From: Strigops habroptila
Lineage: Eukaryota; Chordata; Aves; Psittaciformes; Psittacidae
Assembly (NCBI RefSeq): GCF_004027225.2
Contig: NC_044277.2
Coordinates: 32,972,495 to 33,036,494 of the forward strand
DNA length: 64,000 nucleotides
Direction of reading: 5' to 3'
Below the pieces are notes generated by a model that saw only the letters and a program-made list of their open reading frames with translations, was not told the DNA's origin and ran no database searches. Shown piece after piece: positions 61,701 through 64,000 of this stretch. A program made the translations under genes and the position numbers. Numbering within the stretch: the stretch's first letter is position 1; each line of letters starts with the position of its first letter.

Positions 61701-64000
61701 TTCTTAATTTCCTTCAGAAAAATATGGATGGGTTGGGAAGGCTTTCAAAACTCAGCTTCAGTGGGAGTTGATTCCTAAAACACTCATTGCCTTACTTTTA
61801 TGAAAATATCAAAGAAAAAAAAATGTTCCCCTTATAAAACTGTCTGCAGATTTTCTTGCAAATTCGATTGTATGAGCACATCTGGATATAGTTGGATGCT
61901 GCTTTTCCTGATTTTCAAATGCAGGTTTTCTGTATCTGTAGATGCCATCATATTTACGTATTTGTGACTTGCAGTTTGTTAGTTACAGAACTAAAAGATA
62001 TTAATGAATTGGCTTTTCTTACCCATAGCTGAGTTTCCTCTTAAGATTTAGCATTGCTGTAGATGTAGCATAAAGAACTCGTCTATAATCTCAGTCAGAA
62101 TCTCTGTAACAATATTCTACTTTTTAATATTGTTAGTAAAGGTATTCAGAACTTGCAACTGAGAATAGTATGTGGCTTTTCTGTGTGGGAAAGGACTGAA
62201 ATACATACTTTATTTTTCTAAAATTATTCTCATGGATGTATTGCTGTACTACTTCCCTGTGCAGAACACAGCTTTGCACCTGGCTGCGAGAGAAGGACAC
62301 GCAAAAGCAGTAAGATTACTTCTTGACTATGGTGCAAAAATTCTGTTCAACAAAGCATTAGCTTCTTTTTTCCATGAAGCAATACACAATAGGAGAAAAG
62401 ATGTAGTGTCTGCTGTAATTTTGCACAAAAGGTAAGGTACCCAGAAAACACTTTTTGAATTTCTGTTGTGTTTTGTTTTTTTTAACTGAGATTAAGTTCT
62501 GAAAACCTGTAGTTTAATAAGACTGAGTACATATTTTAAAACTCCAGAGACTGTGTTGTGTTCTAGTGAGAGCGAATGAAAAATTGCATAATTGTAATGG
62601 ACACCAGATATGTGGCATGTTGTTTTCCATATTAGACTGAGTATTCAGAATCTGTTAAAAAAAAACAACCCAACAACAAACAAACCAAACCAACATGTAG
62701 AAGTTGTGAGAAATAAATAATCTTTCCCATGTCTTCCCTCTTACATACATAAATTTGGCCTTTCACAAAATGCTTCAACGATAGAATTTTAATCAAAATG
62801 TGAGTACAAGTAATACCAAAATTGTTATTTTAAATGTTGCAAATACTTTTAAAAATAGCCCCACTTCAGGAATAAAAGTGTTGCACCATTGCCTAATGAT
62901 CGCATCTCTTGGTAAGAGTTGCAGGAACACTGCCAGTATTTTACTTCGTTTGTTATTACTCACCTAATCTTATAATCCAAGATTCCAGCTTTAGTTCCAG
63001 TTTCATATTTTTTAGAAGATCTTGGCATAGTTGAAACTTCTCTGTTTAACTACTAACAGAATTAAACATTAATCATTCTTAGAGAAGCATCCAGAATGTT
63101 ACACAATTACTCCCCAGATGGCTGATTTTCCAATTAATGGTACACAAACTGGTTACGTATTGTGATTTGCAAGATAATATCATGAATAAAAGTCAAATAC
63201 TCTAAAAGTAGATAAATTGAAAGAGAAGCAACTAATTCATTTCCCATTATCTTAATTCATTTTTGCAGATGGGAAGAAGCTGTTGTGACATTCTCTCACT
63301 ATTCTAGTGCCAATAAGTGTCCTTTGCTAGAAATGGTTGAGTATCTTCCTGATTCGTTTAAAGTAAGTTTTCTACACATATTAAGGAAATTACTACACAA
63401 AACCCCCTTAGTTACGTTGCGTCATTTGCTGTTGTTTTTTTAATGCTGTCCTCACTCATACATATTATTGTAAAATAGAAACAATATAAATTCATAAGTT
63501 GATTTAACTGTATTTTAGTGATAATTTCAGTTTGTCCAGTTTAATTTCTTTAATATTAGGAAAGTTCTCAGCTTCCTGATGTCAGTGGAGTTATAAGAAT
63601 GTGAAAATAGCATAGAAGTGATGAAAGTCAAAAGATAACTGGGTTCAAAATGATTTGAGGTATTTTTACCTTCTGAGCTAACTGTTAAATGATACTACAG
63701 AAACGCTTTTTATTAAAATAGCAATTGACTAGGTATATATATATTCATAAACACTCACTTGTAAAGTAGCATGTAGTCTTGTAAACTTCATAGTTTCATT
63801 ATTTAACTCCTACATGGGCGTTTATATCTTCAAAACATACACCATAAAATCTGACTGAATCATCACTTCTGTGTATTTGATTGCTGTATTTGAAGGTCAT
63901 TTTCTTCAGGTAGAAACATATTCTTTCTTATGAACATTACTGTATCATCTTAATTCACTTCTTTGTTCATCTGCAAAGCTGGTTTTGGACAACTGCATAA
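43649..64000 (+). CDS. TRPA1: TRPA1 gene, 5' part (exons 1-15 and start of exon 16)
   Basis: Transient receptor potential cation channel A1: a plasma-membrane, calcium-permeable tetrameric channel of sensory neurons, opened by electrophilic irritants and, in birds and reptiles, also by heat (family knowledge). Sixteen exons were assembled by eye; every junction is GT/AG and keeps frame, giving residues 1-647. The start is MKRSLL, as in human MKRSL, and is the first in-frame ATG in the CpG island. Ankyrin cores of the TPLHxAA type occur near residues 70, 105, 138, 172, 206, 246, 279, 316, 349, 384, 420, 453, 489, 521, 555 and 587. Numbering runs 5 ahead of human through the ankyrin region because the N-terminal tail is longer. 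The pre-S1 remainder, six transmembrane segments, pore and C-terminal coiled coil are beyond the right edge. Identification rests on long stretches nearly identical to vertebrate TRPA1, for example [15 protein letters not shown] and [12 protein letters not shown]. No disabling change was seen. Confidence 0.98.
43780..43801 (+). other. G-quadruplex-forming motif at the start of intron 1
   Basis: Four G-runs of three or more separated by loops of 1-4 bases, starting 11 nt after the exon 1 donor, on the transcribed-sense strand. A further G4 run follows at 43807-43810. Confidence 0.6.
44375..44650 (+). mobile_element. Ancient CR1/L3-like 3' relic in TRPA1 intron 1
   Basis: GAGGACAGGACAAGAAGTGA, then TTATATTGCAGATAGA, TCTGGAGATTCTTTAAGAGC followed by AGACTAAACAAA, and GACCTCTTGAGGTAATTTTC match the order of the final 250 bp of old amniote CR1/L3 elements. 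It is diverged and lacks the (ATTCTATG)n tail. Confidence 0.65.
46400..46562 (+). CDS. TRPA1: TRPA1 exon 2
   Basis: Acceptor ...CCAATATAG, donor GTAACA; 163 nt, ends in phase 1. Encodes [16 protein letters not shown] through the first ankyrin core [16 protein letters not shown] (residues about 69-84), matching human LHYAAAEGQIELM. Intron 2 is 335 nt and contains a long T run with a second possible acceptor 68 nt before exon 3. Confidence 0.95.
46808..46828 (+). repeat. T-run and cryptic acceptor tract in TRPA1 intron 2
   Basis: A T-run followed by TGTTTTCAG, which makes a textbook 3' splice site 68 nt before exon 3. Confidence 0.85.
46898..47073 (+). CDS. TRPA1: TRPA1 exon 3
   Basis: Acceptor CTTTGACCTAG, donor GTAAGT; 176 nt. 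The split codon gives V95. Encodes ankyrin cores [13 protein letters not shown] (103-115) and [10 protein letters not shown] (136-145), with [10 protein letters not shown] between them as in human TRPA1. Intron 3 (1792 nt) is AT-rich, with T-runs around 47436-47460 and no recognised element. Confidence 0.97.
48866..48973 (+). CDS. TRPA1: TRPA1 exon 4
   Basis: Acceptor AAACATTTAG, donor GTAGGT; 108 nt, phase 0 at both ends. Encodes residues 154-189, including [17 protein letters not shown], close to human DVNLEGENGNTAVIIAC. Intron 4 is 408 nt and holds nothing recognisable beyond an A-run near 49274. Confidence 0.97.
49382..49490 (+). CDS. TRPA1: TRPA1 exon 5
   Basis: Acceptor TTATTTTTCAG, donor GTAAAT; 109 nt. 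Encodes residues 190-225 plus the first base of G226, with ankyrin core [19 protein letters not shown] matching human GCFPIHQAAFSGSKECMEI. Intron 5 is 351 nt with no recognised element. Confidence 0.97.
49842..49987 (+). CDS. TRPA1: TRPA1 exon 6
   Basis: Acceptor TCATCTCTCAG, donor GTAAAA; 146 nt, ends in phase 0. Encodes residues 226-274, including [20 protein letters not shown] and DLEMIKMC, nearly identical to human. Intron 6 (1430 nt) is AT-rich with nothing recognised. Confidence 0.97.
51418..51554 (+). CDS. TRPA1: TRPA1 exon 7
   Basis: Acceptor CATTTACAG, donor GTAGGA; 137 nt, ends after two bases of R320. Encodes [20 protein letters not shown] and ends ETLLH(R), matching human ETMLHR. 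Intron 7 is the longest visible (2944 nt) and carries a sense-oriented CR1 about 310 nt after this exon; the remainder, 52590-54498, is AT-rich without a recognised element. Confidence 0.97.
51868..52588 (+). mobile_element. CR1 LINE in TRPA1 intron 7, plus strand, best preserved
   Basis: A 5'-truncated copy of about 720 bp in the same orientation as TRPA1. The first 260 bp stay open and translate to the CR1 ORF2 C-terminal domain ([37 protein letters not shown]) until an in-frame TAG where the family has a Gln-type codon. Further pieces read [18 protein letters not shown] and [18 protein letters not shown] in shifted frames. It ends in TATTCTATGATTCTATG. It is inactive, being truncated and broken. 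Confidence 0.95.
54499..54547 (+). CDS. TRPA1: TRPA1 exon 8 (49-nt microexon-like)
   Basis: Acceptor CCCCTACAG, donor GTAAAT; 49 nt, completing R320 and encoding [16 protein letters not shown] (321-336), equivalent to human ASLFDHHELADYLISV. It is flanked by two introns over 2.5 kb, so skipping would shift the frame. Intron 8 (2595 nt) contains a 21-bp tandem duplication at 55580-55621 and otherwise plain AT-rich sequence. Confidence 0.95.
55580..55621. repeat. Perfect 21-bp tandem duplication in TRPA1 intron 8
   Basis: Two identical copies beginning TTATTTTATACATTAAATAT, head to tail, in intronic sequence. Confidence 0.97.
57143..57242 (+). CDS. TRPA1: TRPA1 exon 9
   Basis: Acceptor TCTTTATTGCAG, donor GTAAAA; 100 nt. 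Encodes [20 protein letters not shown] and then [13 protein letters not shown] (337-369) plus the first base of G370, matching human [24 protein letters not shown]. Intron 9 (913 nt) has no recognised element. Confidence 0.97.
58156..58256 (+). CDS. TRPA1: TRPA1 exon 10
   Basis: Acceptor CCATATTTATTTAG, donor GTACAG; 101 nt, ends in phase 0. Encodes residues 370-403, including [18 protein letters not shown]; human has [18 protein letters not shown]. Intron 10 (1299 nt) has no recognised repeat but ends in an unusual T4G4T6G5 string just before the next acceptor. Confidence 0.97.
59556..59725 (+). CDS. TRPA1: TRPA1 exon 11
   Basis: Acceptor GGGGGTTAACAG, donor GTTAGT; 170 nt. Encodes residues 404-459 plus part of S460. 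Contains [12 protein letters not shown], whose C419 and C426 correspond to human C414 and C421, and KKSPLHFAA. Its 3' intron is only 85 nt. Confidence 0.97.
59811..59975 (+). CDS. TRPA1: TRPA1 exon 12
   Basis: Acceptor CTTGTCAAAG, donor GTAAGT; 165 nt. Encodes [16 protein letters not shown] through [20 protein letters not shown] and KRGALFL (461-514), then two bases of C515. Matches human [13 protein letters not shown] and [20 protein letters not shown]. Intron 12 (895 nt) ends with a degenerate TATG/TACA repeat at 60724-60800. Confidence 0.97.
60724..60800 (+). repeat. Degenerate TATG/TACA microsatellite upstream of exon 13
   Basis: Alternating TATATGTATA, TGTACATATA and TGTGTACACATG words, ending about 70 nt before the exon 13 acceptor. 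Confidence 0.85.
60871..60985 (+). CDS. TRPA1: TRPA1 exon 13
   Basis: Acceptor ACTGCCACATGTAAG, a weak AAG type with an interrupted pyrimidine tract; donor GTATGT; 115 nt, ends in phase 0. The split codon gives C515, where human has Ser. Then [20 protein letters not shown] (516-535) and [15 protein letters not shown], close to human [17 protein letters not shown]. Intron 13 (1279 nt) shows no recognised element. Confidence 0.95.
62265..62431 (+). CDS. TRPA1: TRPA1 exon 14
   Basis: Acceptor CCCTGTGCAG, donor GTAAGG; 167 nt, ends after two bases of R609. Encodes [20 protein letters not shown] and the last ankyrin-like unit, [16 protein letters not shown]. Human has [20 protein letters not shown] and ASFLHLALHNKRKEVV. 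Intron 14 (837 nt) holds a short A/C-rich stretch at 62657-62695. Confidence 0.97.
63269..63362 (+). CDS. TRPA1: TRPA1 exon 15
   Basis: Acceptor CATTTTTGCAG, donor GTAAGT; 94 nt, ends in phase 0 at K640. Encodes [20 protein letters not shown] and [12 protein letters not shown]625-C626 align with human K620-C621, the main electrophile-sensing pair. Human C608 (WDEC) is A613 here and human C633 (PEC) is S638. Intron 15 is 616 nt, plain AT-rich. Confidence 0.97.
63979..64000 (+). CDS. TRPA1: TRPA1 exon 16 (first 22 nt, cut by window edge)
   Basis: After acceptor TTCATCTGCAAAG at the expected phase 0, the last bases read LVLDNCI plus one base. This aligns with human VLLDFCM, which directly follows K635; C646 is therefore the equivalent of human C641. 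The call is short but fits in phase, order and sequence. Confidence 0.85.

Overview
The window is AT-rich vertebrate nuclear DNA, almost certainly from a bird. The repeats are nearly all 5'-truncated CR1 LINEs, and several end in the (ATTCTATG)n tail typical of avian CR1. The only recognisable protein-coding gene is split into small exons with GT/AG introns. No bacterial-style gene organisation, CRISPR array, tRNA or rRNA gene is visible.

From 1 to about 43.17 kb I find no supportable protein-coding gene. This is non-coding sequence with CR1 copies on the minus strand (6.1-7.3 and 17.2-17.6 kb) and plus strand (26.7-27.7, 29.9, 37.9, 38.8 and 39.4 kb), degraded older CR1/L3-like relics, simple repeats, a GC-rich patch at 12.2-13.3 kb and one exon-like segment at 15.65-15.86 kb. 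In mammals KCNB2 lies divergently upstream of TRPA1, so this is probably part of the KCNB2-TRPA1 intergenic interval. That is an expectation from known gene order, not something visible here.

From 43.17 to 43.87 kb there is a CpG island with GC boxes. It holds the first exon of TRPA1, the ankyrin-rich TRP cation channel that senses electrophilic irritants. Fifteen complete coding exons and the first 22 nt of a sixteenth follow on the plus strand up to the right edge. All junctions keep frame. Together they encode residues 1-647 (640 codons in exons 1-15 plus 7 more): the N-terminal tail, about 16 ankyrin repeats, and the start of the linker with the reactive cysteines. The transmembrane pore half lies beyond the window.

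The counterparts of human C414, C421, C621 and C641 are present (C419, C426, C626, C646), while those of human C608 and C633 are replaced (A613, S638). Introns are small (85 nt to 2.9 kb). Intron 7 carries a comparatively well-preserved CR1 and intron 1 an ancient CR1/L3 relic. I found no previously undescribed system. The points most worth checking are the cysteine pattern, a competing splice acceptor before exon 3 that would cause a frameshift, and the exon-like segment near 15.7 kb.
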